The position numbers were made by a program, and so were the translations under genes. A DNA stretch of 64,000 bases from Bacillota bacterium (GTDB lineage: Bacteria > Bacillota > Negativicutes > Sporomusales > UBA7701): contig JAEZJM010000019.1 of the NCBI GenBank assembly GCA_023415775.1, positions 372,001 through 436,000 on the forward strand. Reading direction: 5' to 3'. The first letter of the stretch is position 1. Every line of letters begins with the position of its first letter. Shown piece after piece: positions 1 through 8,101 of the stretch. A model generated the notes under the pieces. It searched no databases. It was given only the letters and a program-made list of their open reading frames with translations, and was not told the origin of the DNA.

Positions 1-2
1 TC

Positions 3-1187
<1,185 letters not shown>

Positions 1188-1190
1188 GCA

Positions 1191-1227
1191 AAGGCTACCG
1201 GCGCCGGGATGGCGCGGGTAGCCTTTT
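1191..1227 (+). terminator. Terminator after uvrA
   Basis: Inverted arms AAGGCTACC and GGGTAGCCTT are followed by a short T run. The same style of hairpin (GGCTGCC / GGGTAG or GGGCAGCC) recurs at 5398 and 6434. Confidence 0.75.
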
Positions 1228-1252
1228 GGTTTGTGTGAGCGGGTTTTAGTCT

Positions 1253-1600
1253 GTGGCACGTTGGGTTGGCCATAATTGGCCTTGTCTAGCGGCCGGGCCG
1301 CAGGCGCGGGGCTCCAATCCTCCGGCTGAACGCGCCGTATGGCTTGCGGTTTCGTACCGCGAGCACCGTCGTCAACTGACGTCCATGTCAGTAGACTCCT
1401 CTCGCGGCCGTCCATGGCCGCTCGTGCGGCGTTCTCACCGCTTTGCCAACGGCGCGTAACAGCCTCCGAAAAGTCGCCCTGCACCTACGGCCCGACCGCG
1501 CTTCTGCCTATGTCTCAGTTCTTGTTAGGGGACGAAGAGTCGCGAGGCGTGAGGATAGTATGTCGATTTGCAGGGTTTTTATGGGAATTGTGGAAGAGAG
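1253..1600 (+). repeat. Family B structured repeat, copy B1 (leader of C_GCAxxG gene)
   Basis: This gene-free stretch is related to 4090-4480 and, in reverse, to 2960-3190. Conserved blocks include CTCCAATCCTCCGGCTGAAC, TGACGTCCATGTCA, CGGCCGTCCATGGCCG and CGCCCTGCACCTACGGCCC. The GTCCATG cores sit at the tips of hairpins whose stems differ between copies yet stay paired. The similarity to copy B2 continues through a conserved CAGGGTTTT...GGAATTGTGGAAGAGA segment into the ribosome-binding site of the following gene, so it behaves like a transcribed 5' leader. Function unknown. Confidence 0.6.
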
Positions 1601-1633
1601 TTTAAAACAGGTTACGGGCGGGGGAAGAGACGC

Positions 1634-2098
1634 TTGGATATCAGGGAATGGGTGGCCGGTGAGGTGCACAGGCATTACTGGCAGGACAATATAAACTGCG
1701 CGCGGACGGTGCTGGCGATACTGGCGGAACTGGGCGGGCAGACCATCCATTCGCAGGTGGCCGCGGCGGCCACGGGGCTGCACGGCGCGGGAGGGTTCGG
1801 GGCGCAGTGTGGCTTGGTCGAGGGCGGACTGATGTATATCGGCATCGCCGGGGCGGAGCGCGGGCTGAGCGACGAGGAAATCGGCGACCTGTGTCGCGAA
1901 TTCGCGGCCGGCTTCACCGCCGCGCTCGGCAGCCTGATCTGCCGCGAGCTGCGCCCCGAAGGCTTTGGCCCCGACGTGCCGCTGCATGCCTGCGAGCCGC
2001 GTAGCGTGGACGCGGCTATGTTTGCGGCGGCGTTTATGCGGAAGAAGGGGTTAATAATTGCACCTAAACGTTTATTTATAACACAAGCGTTATCTTAA
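1634..2098 (+). CDS. C_GCAxxG_C_C family protein, C-terminus altered
   Basis: Small cysteine-spaced protein of about 154 residues of the C_GCAxxG_C_C family, whose members are thought to be metal- or redox-binding; no reaction is established. Cysteines sit at about 22, 59 (GAQCGLVEGG), 87, 103 and 120. I chose the TTG start at 1634 because the homologous copies at 4513 and 6591 begin at the same TTG behind a GGAGGAAG-type site. Residues 1-140 match the copy at 4513 closely. The last ~14 residues are different and AT-rich, where the sequence passes into the inserted low-GC segment. In the intact copy a GNAT acetyltransferase gene follows; here the AT-rich gene at 2119 takes its place. Confidence 0.8.
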   Translation: MDIREWVAGEVHRHYWQDNINCARTVLAILAELGGQTIHSQVAAAATGLHGAGGFGAQCGLVEGGLMYIGIAGAERGLSDEEIGDLCREFAAGFTAALGSLICRELRPEGFGPDVPLHACEPRSVDAAMFAAAFMRKKGLIIAPKRLFITQALS

Positions 2099-2118
2099 TA
2101 GTTTTTGGAGGTGCGCTT

Positions 2119-2904
2119 ATGAATGAGTTTTTACTATGTCGGCGAGATTGTTTTATAAGTATTAAAGCCTTCCAAAATGTGAGAGCAGCATTATATTCCT
2201 TTGAACGACTCTGTGCTTTGGTAAATTCGAAAGATGATATTCTTGTTTCATCATTTTTTTATATGGGAGTTATTAGATACGCAAAGCCTTTTTTGAGGGC
2301 TAGGTCTAGCTCAGGTTTTCTTATCTATCCTATTAGTCAGCTAAAAAAAAGAAAAGATTTTTCATTAAATATTCATAATCATATTATTGAAATTAGGAAT
2401 ACATTAATTGCACATGACGATTTTGAACAGATTGAACCACGAATACTATCTTTTGGAATTAAACCAGAAGGATTGGACATCACTATTCCCACGTCTGTTA
2501 CGATTGCAAATAAATGTATATCACACCTGGCAGATTTAGGTGGAGCTCTGAGGATAAAAGAACATATCTCTAATGTATTTCGTGCAATTCAGGACAAATT
2601 GTCATCCGATATTAAGAGATTTCGCGAAATCTCTATCAAACGTCCAGAACAGGCAAAAGAAGCTGAAAGGCACTCGAAAAACTATGGGAAGGTACATATC
2701 CCGATAGGTGGAAAGCATCTTAATCCACCAGACTTTATGAATGACGAGTGGTTAAATCCGGTTGAACCTGATTTTTCTGAAGTTCACAGTGGATTTCGTT
2801 ATGAGAATATAAAAGCTAGAATGGATTTTTGGGGTCCCGAAAGTATTAAATTACCAAATGGTGACGTACATGTAATTACCCCGACTACTAATGAGCGAAC
2901 TTAG
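2119..2904 (+). CDS. AT-rich protein of unknown function, possible HEPN-like motif
   Basis: I do not recognise this 261-residue protein. It is preceded by a good ribosome-binding site (TTTTTGGAGGTG) ending 7 bases before the ATG. Base composition is visibly AT-rich with codons ending in A/T, unlike all its neighbours, which points to recent acquisition. The N-terminal half is predicted helical and contains EIRNTLIAHDDF (about residues 91-102), which fits the R-N-x4-H pattern of HEPN-domain nucleases; that is a motif-level guess, not an assignment. The C-terminal third is polar with prolines and carries no motif I know. No signal peptide or membrane segment is seen. It sits exactly where a GNAT gene follows the sister C_GCAxxG gene. 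Confidence 0.7.
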   Translation: MNEFLLCRRDCFISIKAFQNVRAALYSFERLCALVNSKDDILVSSFFYMGVIRYAKPFLRARSSSGFLIYPISQLKKRKDFSLNIHNHIIEIRNTLIAHDDFEQIEPRILSFGIKPEGLDITIPTSVTIANKCISHLADLGGALRIKEHISNVFRAIQDKLSSDIKRFREISIKRPEQAKEAERHSKNYGKVHIPIGGKHLNPPDFMNDEWLNPVEPDFSEVHSGFRYENIKARMDFWGPESIKLPNGDVHVITPTTNERT

Positions 2905-2959
2905 GCTGATGGTCGAAAGTAAAGTTAAGACTAAGGCTCGAAATAGAGAAAAACTAAGC

Positions 2960-3190
2960 CTGAGGCGTTTTGGGTGCAGCCACGGAAGCGAGGCGGCGGC
3001 CGCTACTTGGAGAGAGAGCCGGTAACGGCACCGCACAAGCCGCCATGGACGGCGGCGAGAACCGACAATCGAACATGGACGTTCGTTTGTCGGTGGCGCG
3101 GTGCTGTCGGCGACGAGCCTACGTAAGACCGCCGCCGCAGCGTGTGGCAAACCCAATGCGCCGAGGGCGGGAGAACAGAGGGAGTTTTTG
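2960..3190 (-). repeat. Family B structured repeat, copy B3 (reverse orientation)
   Basis: Read on the minus strand, this gives the family B order: a hairpin with a GTCCATG tip (arms ACCGACAA / TTGTCGGT), then GCCGCCGTCCATGGCGGC, then a diverged tail ending near GGCTGCACC. Stem sequences differ from copies B1 and B2, but pairing is kept. It lies between the AT-rich gene and a secreted protein gene and is not followed on its own strand by a C_GCAxxG gene, so it is either a mobilised leader or the scar of an inversion. Confidence 0.55.
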
Positions 3191-3211
3191 GAAGGGAAGG
3201 GAAACCGGTCT

Positions 3212-4048
3212 ATGAGCAAAATAAAGAGCGTGCTGGCAGGTATTTTGGCGGTGCTATTCCTGGCGGCGTTCAGCGGTACCGCGTGGGCGGGAATTATGCC
3301 CGGACAGTTGCTGGACGCGGGCCGGTTCAACGGTTTTGAAGGCACGATAGACGGCCAGTACAAAATCCGGATGCTGTTATTCCCCAAGGACAACAAAATC
3401 GTTGGCAGCTATTTTTACGAGGCATATGAGACGAAGATCAAATTAACGGGCTTTCATGACGGTGACAATATCACCCTTTACGAGTACGACGACGAGGGGA
3501 ACGTGGCCGGCACCTTCAGCGGCGCGATCGCCGGCAAATGGCACATTTTCAGCGGAGTGTGGCAGGGCAAGAAGGATAACAGCCGGTATAACTTCAGCAT
3601 GGAATTGAGAAGCACTTTCCCCGGCCGACCGGATAACCTCTATATCGAAGCCGGCGCCCGCAGCACCGAGGAAGTGGAGCGGTTCGCCAGAGAACTGAAG
3701 AACGATATTCTGAATAAAAACAAATCGCGGGTGGCAGAAAAAATCCATTTGCCAATAAACGTTTTTGTCGACGGGCAATTAGTCGATGTTCGTTCGCAGC
3801 AAGAGTTTGTCGAACTGTTCGATAAAATTTTTTATGACGATTATGTTAAGGCTATCGCAAAATGTTTTCCGCTGAATATGTCGTCGAGCTATAGAGGGAT
3901 AATGTTCGGAGACAAGGGGCAAATATGGCTGAATTATGTGTTCCAAAAGCGCGCTTCCGATGCGAAGCTATGGGTGACAGCTTTGAACAATAACCCGAAA
4001 AACATGGCTTATTTTTTGCAGGACCCGATTTTTCACGAAGCAGATTAA
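3212..4048 (+). CDS. Secreted protein of unknown function
   Basis: 278 residues. The ATG at 3212 was chosen because it gives a clean signal peptide (MSKIKSVLAG..., hydrophobic core to about residue 24, cleavage after AWA) and is preceded by a purine-rich GGAAGGGAAGGG. The first half has beta-rich alternation (YKIRMLLFP, KLTGFHDGDNITLYEYD), resembling small beta-barrel or lipocalin-like secreted domains. The second half is helical (residues 155-190), followed by an aromatic segment. I recognise no catalytic motif. It is bracketed by family B repeats on both sides, and no partner gene suggests a role. Confidence 0.75.
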   Translation: MSKIKSVLAGILAVLFLAAFSGTAWAGIMPGQLLDAGRFNGFEGTIDGQYKIRMLLFPKDNKIVGSYFYEAYETKIKLTGFHDGDNITLYEYDDEGNVAGTFSGAIAGKWHIFSGVWQGKKDNSRYNFSMELRSTFPGRPDNLYIEAGARSTEEVERFARELKNDILNKNKSRVAEKIHLPINVFVDGQLVDVRSQQEFVELFDKIFYDDYVKAIAKCFPLNMSSSYRGIMFGDKGQIWLNYVFQKRASDAKLWVTALNNNPKNMAYFLQDPIFHEAD

Positions 4049-4089
4049 GCAACGATGCCTGAATATATGGCACGGCCGAACAGAACCAA

Positions 4090-4480
4090 TGCGCCTCGGG
4101 CGGGAGCAGAGGAGCGGCCGGGTCTTAGGTTGGGCTCCGATCCTCCGGGTGAACGCGCCGTAGGCTTGCGCCGACACTGCCGTACCGTCGCCAACTGTCG
4201 TCCGTGACAGATGGCTCCTCGCCCGTCCGTCCATGGACGGGCGTAAGTTTGTGTACCCGCAAGGGGTAGGCCGCCCCTCTAACCGCTAAAGCGGTAAGAG
4301 GGGCGCACTTCCAGGCTTGCTTAGCCAACGGAGCGTAATCACCCTCCGCAAAATCGCCCTGCACCTACGGCCCGTCCGCGCTTCTGCCTGTGTCTTAGTT
4401 CTGCTAGGGGACGAGAGATGTCGCGGCGGGATGATGGCGTGTCAATTGCAGGGTTTTAATAGGAATTGTGGAAGAGAATA
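4090..4480 (+). repeat. Family B structured repeat, copy B2 (leader of intact C_GCAxxG-GNAT pair)
   Basis: Longest copy. It shares with B1 the blocks GCTCCGATCCTCCGGGTGAA, CTGTCGTCCGTGACAG, CCCGTCCGTCCATGGACGGG, AAATCGCCCTGCACCTACGG and GGGGACGAGAG. It has an extra hairpin pair absent from B1 (around 4255-4300: ACCCGCAAGGGGT, and GCCCCTCTAACCGC facing GCGGTAAGAGGGGC). Pairing is preserved despite base changes relative to B1. Similarity runs on to the downstream TTG start at 4513. Confidence 0.6.
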
Positions 4481-4512
4481 TAAAAACAAGTTGCGGACGG
4501 AGGAAGAGACGA

Positions 4513-4956
4513 TTGGATATCAGGGAGTGGGTGGCCGGTGAGGTGCGGAGGCATTACTGGCAGGAGAATGATAATTGTGCCCGGACGGTGCTGGCGATAC
4601 TGGCGGAGCTGGGCGGGCAGGACATCCACCCGCAGGTGGTCGCGGCGGCCGCGGGGCTGCACGGCGCGGGCGGGTTCGGGGCGCAGTGCGGGCTGGTGGA
4701 GGGCGCTCTGATGTATATCGGCATCGCCGGTGCGGAGCGCGGGCTGAGCGACGAGGAGATCGGCGACCTGTGCCGCGAATTCGCGGCGGGGTTCACCGCC
4801 GCGCTCGGCAGCCTGATCTGCCGCGAACTGCGGCCCGAAGGCTTCGGCCCCGAGGTGCCGCTGCACGCCTGCGAGCCGCGCAGCGTGGATGCGGTGATGT
4901 TTGCGGTGGGGTTTATGCGAGGGAAGGGACTTATAAAGGGGGGGAGCGAGGGATGA
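4513..4956 (+). CDS. C_GCAxxG_C_C family protein
   Basis: Intact 147-residue member of the C_GCAxxG_C_C family and close paralogue of the gene at 1634. The TTG start is used because GGAGGAAG lies just upstream and the same start fits all three copies. Conserved cysteines are at about 22, 59, 87, 103 and 120, with GAQCGLVEGALM as the core block. The C-terminus ends normally (FMRGKGLIKGGSEG), and the stop overlaps the ATG of the following GNAT gene by 4 bases, so the two are translationally coupled. The family is usually described as redox- or metal-associated; the substrate is unknown. Confidence 0.85.
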   Translation: MDIREWVAGEVRRHYWQENDNCARTVLAILAELGGQDIHPQVVAAAAGLHGAGGFGAQCGLVEGALMYIGIAGAERGLSDEEIGDLCREFAAGFTAALGSLICRELRPEGFGPEVPLHACEPRSVDAVMFAVGFMRGKGLIKGGSEG

Positions 4957-5429
4957 GAGATATCGGGCTTGTGACGGCCGGCGATATCGACGCGTGGCTG
5001 GCGCTCGCTGAGGAGGTCGAGCCGCTGTTCGGGCCGATGGCCGGTGAAGAGGGCTTTAGTCGGGCCGTGAGGGAAATAATCGCGGCCAAGAAGGCTTTCT
5101 GCATCCGCGACGGGGAAGGACTGGCAGGCGTTATCGCGATCTCCGGCGAGGAAAACGCGATAGAATGGCTGGCCGTAGCGGCGCGGGCGAGGGGAAAGGG
5201 CTATGGCAGGGAGCTATTGGCCTTTGCCCTGGAAGAGTGCGACCCCGGCCGGCCGGTGACGGTGCAGACGTTCGACGATTCGTGCCCCGAAGGCGCCGCG
5301 GCGCGGAAGCTATACGCGGACGCCGGGTTCGTCGAAGTGGAGAAGGCGGGGCCGAACCCGGCCGGGTTAGGGACGGTTATCCTGCGGCGTAGGCCAGAAG
5401 GCTGCCGGCGGCGTGGACGACGCGGGTAG
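4953..5429 (+). CDS. GNAT family N-acetyltransferase
   Basis: 158 residues with the GNAT fold order: an N-terminal helix-rich part, a beta strand VIAISGEENAIEWLAV, the acetyl-CoA-binding loop ARARGKGYGRELL (the Q/R-x-x-G-x-G/A pattern at about residues 75-87) and the C-terminal ARKLYADAGFVEVEK block. It is coupled to the C_GCAxxG gene (ATGA overlap), which suggests joint action on a common target, but the acceptor is unknown. The last ~11 residues (PEGCRRRGRRG) are encoded by the terminator hairpin itself and the stop codon lies in its descending arm, so the natural C-terminus may have been changed. Confidence 0.85.
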   Translation: MRDIGLVTAGDIDAWLALAEEVEPLFGPMAGEEGFSRAVREIIAAKKAFCIRDGEGLAGVIAISGEENAIEWLAVAARARGKGYGRELLAFALEECDPGRPVTVQTFDDSCPEGAAARKLYADAGFVEVEKAGPNPAGLGTVILRRRPEGCRRRGRRG

Positions 5430-5437
5430 TCTTTTTG
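5398..5437 (+). terminator. Terminator overlapping the GNAT 3' end
   Basis: AAGGCTGCC and the imperfect GGGTAGTCTTTTT form a hairpin with a T run. The GNAT stop codon falls inside it. Confidence 0.6.
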
Positions 5438-5454
5438 TTTACGGCTGATAGCGG

Positions 5455-5659
5455 CTGGGCTGTAGGTTTGGGCGTCTGTCCTCCGGCTGAGCACGTCAAA
5501 GCAGGCAAATATCTTTACAACGGCAAGTTTGCGGAGCAAGCCGACAATAGCGCCGTATTCGGCGGTGTCGGTACGAAGGGCGCGGTGATGACCGCGCTGG
5601 ACCAAATCCTCGCAAAAACGGACGAGGTCTTGACCAACAGGATGCCGTTAAAGAAATAA
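5455..5659 (+). pseudogene. Family B fragment fused to a C-terminal fragment of the 5808 gene
   Basis: Bases 5455-5493 resemble the start of a family B leader (GTCCTCCGGCTGAGC). From about 5494 the frame reads VKAGKYLYNGKFAEQADNSA and continues to DEVLTNRMPLKK, matching the last ~55 residues of the intact protein encoded at 5808-6416 with a few substitutions. The N-terminal two thirds and the signal peptide are gone. It is best read as the 3' stub of a former duplicate. An open frame runs through the junction from 5435, but I see no reason to think it is made. Confidence 0.75.
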
Positions 5660-5667
5660 CAAACCAA

Positions 5668-5699
5668 AACCAGCCCGGATTGAGCAATCCGGGCTGGTT
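5668..5699 (+). terminator. Strong hairpin after the truncated paralogue
   Basis: Near-perfect arms AACCAGCCCGGATTG / CAATCCGGGCTGGTT with a 2-base loop. There is no long T run behind it, so it may act as a processing or termination hairpin. Confidence 0.6.
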
Positions 5700-5807
5700 G
5701 CTAAACAATGGAATAAGTGTGTAAATTGGTGTCGATAAATGCAGGAATATGGAATAGAGCGGGGAATTTTAAAAAAATGCCTATATTACCAAAGGAGTTG
5801 AAGGTGT

Positions 5808-6416
5808 TTGCTGAGAAAGCTCATAATTTCCTGCCTGGCGATTGCGCTGCTCGCATCTTTCCCCGCGCCGGCTCTGGCCGACACGAAACTGCCGGATGAG
5901 GGCCGGCCAGCCGCGAAGCCGGTGGTGGCCACGATTTACATCAACAACGCCAAGGCCACTTATGACGACGCGATCATCGCCAAACTGACCGAGCGTTTCA
6001 ACGCTAAGCTGTTGATGTACGAAATCCGCAAAGGCGACAAGTATGTCGAGAAGCTGCATAAAATAGGCGTGACCGATATCACCACCGCCGAACGCACCGA
6101 CATTCTCCAGGCGTTCGAAGGGGAGAACGTGGACTATGTGGTTTACGCCGAAGTGCAGCCGCCCATACTGAAGCAGTGGGAGTCTTTCTTTAACCAGGGA
6201 TACGCGGCCACCGTCACTATTCCCGTTAAAATCGTCGACGTCAAAGGCGGCAAGTATATATACAACGGCAAGTTCACGGAACAGGCGGACAACAGCGCGG
6301 TTTTCGGAAATGTCGGCACCAAAGCTGCCGTGATGAAGGCGATGGACAAGATTTTCGTGAAGACTGACGAGGTTTTGGTCAGCAGGATGCCGATGCCGGC
6401 GCCAGCGACTAAATAA
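5808..6416 (+). CDS. Exported protein of unknown function
   Basis: 202 residues. The TTG start is preceded by AAAGGAG at a 10-base distance and opens a clear signal peptide (MLRKLIISCLAIALLASF, cleavage around ALA-DT). The mature part begins VVATIYINNAKATYDDAIIA and continues with alternating helix and strand, ending in a conserved-looking tail VKIVDVKGGKYIYNGKF...NSAVFGNVGTKAAVMKAMDKI that is also found as a fragment at 5494-5659. The pattern (small exported domain with a conserved glycine-rich strand) resembles CsgG/LpoB-like periplasmic proteins, but I cannot assign it. A terminator follows. Confidence 0.8.
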   Translation: MLRKLIISCLAIALLASFPAPALADTKLPDEGRPAAKPVVATIYINNAKATYDDAIIAKLTERFNAKLLMYEIRKGDKYVEKLHKIGVTDITTAERTDILQAFEGENVDYVVYAEVQPPILKQWESFFNQGYAATVTIPVKIVDVKGGKYIYNGKFTEQADNSAVFGNVGTKAAVMKAMDKIFVKTDEVLVSRMPMPAPATK

Positions 6417-6433
6417 CTGTTTTCTTAAGATGG

Positions 6434-6470
6434 GGCTGCAGGTGCGGAAATGGCGCGGGCAGCCTTTTTT
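6434..6470 (+). terminator. Terminator
   Basis: GGGGCTGC ... GGGCAGCC followed by TTTTTT. Confidence 0.75.
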
Positions 6471-6590
6471 GTGTTTTTGGGGGGGGAGGGGTTCTAGAAG
6501 TTCTTCAGCAGGTATTTATGTTTTTCTGGTGGTTCGTAGGCTTGAAGAAGCTGAAGCGGCAGGAGTGAGAGAGTAAGGAGGAAGCGACGT

Positions 6591-6845
6591 TTGGATATCG
6601 GGGAATGGGTGGCCGGTGAGGTGCGGAGGCATTACTGGCAGGAGAACGATAATTGCGCGCGGACGGTGCTGGCGTTCGACGATTCGTGCCCCGAAGGCGC
6701 CGTGGCGCGGAAGCTATACGCGGACGCCGGGCTCGTCGAAGTGGAGAAGGCGGGGCCGAACCCGGCCGGCGTGCCGACCGTCATCCTGCGCCGCCGCGCG
6801 GCGGGGGAAGTGACTGAGGGGGTCTCTTGGTCGGTTCTGGTCTAG
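6591..6845 (+). pseudogene. Chimera: C_GCAxxG N-terminus fused in frame to GNAT C-terminus
   Basis: The TTG at 6591 behind AAGGAGGAAG opens the same N-terminus as the C_GCAxxG genes (LDIGEWVAGEVRRHYWQEND...NCARTVLA), then switches after about 28 residues to the GNAT sequence FDDSCPEGAVARKLYADAGL...VILRRR. Both parents are present intact at 4513-5429. The junction lies at GGACGGTGCTGGCG in the first gene against TGACGGTGCAGACG in the second, a microhomology at which an internal deletion of a third module copy would produce exactly this. The acetyl-CoA loop and four of five family cysteines are missing, so neither function should remain. The frame is still open, so a small peptide could be made. 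Confidence 0.85.
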
Positions 6846-6862
6846 AATTGTCTATTATTGGT

Positions 6863-6891
6863 TTGAAAATACGATGATTAGTTGCTATAAT
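6863..6891 (+). promoter_or_regulatory. Sigma-A-type promoter for the first c-di-GMP riboswitch
   Basis: TTGAAA, 17-base spacer, TATAAT; the predicted start is near 6898, about 25 bases before the aptamer. Confidence 0.8.
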
Positions 6892-6923
6892 TTAATAGTA
6901 ATGATTTGCGAATATATAGATTC

Positions 6924-7003
6924 TTTGGCAAACTCATCGAAAGGTGAGGACGCAAAGCCGTGGGTCTAAGGGTTTTTTTGTAGCTTATGACTGCCTGGTT
7001 GCT
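6924..7003 (+). ncRNA. Cyclic di-GMP-I (GEMM) riboswitch, copy 1
   Basis: Seen: GGCAAACTCATCGAAAGGTGAGGA split into the P1 5' strand and the GAAA-capped P2, then CGCAAAGCCGTGGGTCTAAG, an enlarged P3 loop containing TTTTTTT, and the closing ATGACTGCCTGGTTGC. These are the class I c-di-GMP aptamer landmarks (GAAA tetraloop, GACGCAAAGCC core, GGTTGC closing strand). Downstream GGGCAGTTTTAATTTT can pair with GACTGCC in P3, a terminator competing with the folded aptamer, which would make it an ON switch. It precedes the zinc-ribbon gene at 7057. Confidence 0.9.
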
Positions 7004-7056
7004 TCCTGACAAGGGGACAAAACGGGCAGTTTTAATTTTGTTGATGGGGTGATAAT

Positions 7057-7263
7057 ATGAAGGATGTGTTGAAAGAAGGAAGATGCACGTGCGGAAGTAA
7101 AGCGTTTGAGGATGTAGATGCTACTCCTGCAGGGATGGGGAAAAGGTGCTATTTTACGCGGTGTAAAAAATGCGGTTTTGTAATTTATACATATCGCTGC
7201 GGAACTAAAAAAGGTATTGCGCGGTTGGTAAAACTGGCCGTGCAAATGGCTAGCGGAATTTAG
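7057..7263 (+). CDS. Small zinc-ribbon protein under c-di-GMP riboswitch
   Basis: 68 residues. Two CxC/CxxC-type pairs (CTCG near residue 10 and CKKC near 36) plus an extra cysteine in YRCG make a small zinc ribbon. There is no signal peptide, and the C-terminus is a short amphipathic helix (IARLVKLAVQMASGI). The start is the ATG preceded by GGGGTGATA. It is the only gene before the next terminator, so it appears to be the output of the riboswitch immediately upstream. Function unknown; binding of a nucleic acid or protein partner would be usual for such ribbons, but this is inference. Confidence 0.8.
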   Translation: MKDVLKEGRCTCGSKAFEDVDATPAGMGKRCYFTRCKKCGFVIYTYRCGTKKGIARLVKLAVQMASGI

Positions 7264-7324
7264 CGCGACGAGAAAAGGAAACCCCGTATTGGGTTAATGA
7301 TAATAACTACGGCGGGCCTTGCCC

Positions 7325-7357
7325 AAGACCGATTCCCTCGCGGAGCCGGTCTTTTGT
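7325..7357 (+). terminator. Terminator
   Basis: AAGACCG ... GCCGGTCTTTT closes the riboswitch unit. Confidence 0.7.
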
Positions 7358-7437
7358 ATTCCCTTGCGGCGGGGGCCGAGACGGGCTATACTAGAAGCTG
7401 CGGTAAATATGTTGCTTGACAGGGGAATGTACGGGGA

Positions 7438-8004
7438 ATGAGTATTAAAAGGCTTTTCGTGGTTTTGCTGGTGTTTGTGGTGCTGGTGAGCGCCTTCGCT
7501 TATTTCGCCGCGTCGTCGAAGAAGGACGCCGGGGAGGCGAAGGATGGCTTCGCGGTGTACGAGAACGCGGCCCTTGGGCTGAAGGCGGAGTATCCGGCCA
7601 TATGGCAGACGCTCGAAGATGTGCGCGGGGTCGCGGTCGTTTTCCATTCGCCGCTGGAGTCGGCCGAGGATAAATATAATGACAATGTCCATGTCATCGT
7701 CGAGGATGTTTCCGCTCAGCCGTGGCTGACCGCTGAGGCTTACGCGGCGAGCGGCATCGGCAAGCTGCCGGCGTCGCTGGCCGATTTCCGCCTGGTCGGG
7801 AACAAGAGCGATACCGTGTCCGGCCGGCCGGCGAGGCTGCTGGAGTACACGGGCGCGCGGGGGGATTTCCGGCTCCATTTCCTCCAGGCGGTGACGATAG
7901 CGGATGGCAAGGCATTCCTGATAACGTATGTGGCCGAGGAGGGCAGCTACGCGAAGTATCTGCCGACGGCGCAGCGAATCCTCGCGTCGGTGACGATAAA
8001 ATAG
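7438..8004 (+). CDS. PsbP/DcrB-like membrane-anchored protein (paralogue 1)
   Basis: 188 residues: an N-terminal uncleaved-looking hydrophobic segment (residues 6-26, no clear cleavage site), then a PsbP/DcrB-type (DUF1795-like) domain beginning FAVYENAALGLKAEYPAIWQ. The landmarks are the YPAxW motif, the VVFxSPLES strand, the NVHVIVEDVS strand and the C-terminal YLPTAQRILASVTIK. The role of this domain in bacteria is poorly known; it faces the outside of the membrane. The next gene encodes a paralogue with a cleavable signal peptide, roughly half identical in the shared domain, so the pair arose by tandem duplication. Confidence 0.8.
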   Translation: MSIKRLFVVLLVFVVLVSAFAYFAASSKKDAGEAKDGFAVYENAALGLKAEYPAIWQTLEDVRGVAVVFHSPLESAEDKYNDNVHVIVEDVSAQPWLTAEAYAASGIGKLPASLADFRLVGNKSDTVSGRPARLLEYTGARGDFRLHFLQAVTIADGKAFLITYVAEEGSYAKYLPTAQRILASVTIK

Positions 8005-8101
8005 GGTGCCGCGCCGCAGGCACGGCCGTATTGCCGGCGGAGGGCAAAAGCGGGTATACTGGAAGCAGCGGTTGGTTAACTTTGCCTACAGGAGGCTTGA
8101 C

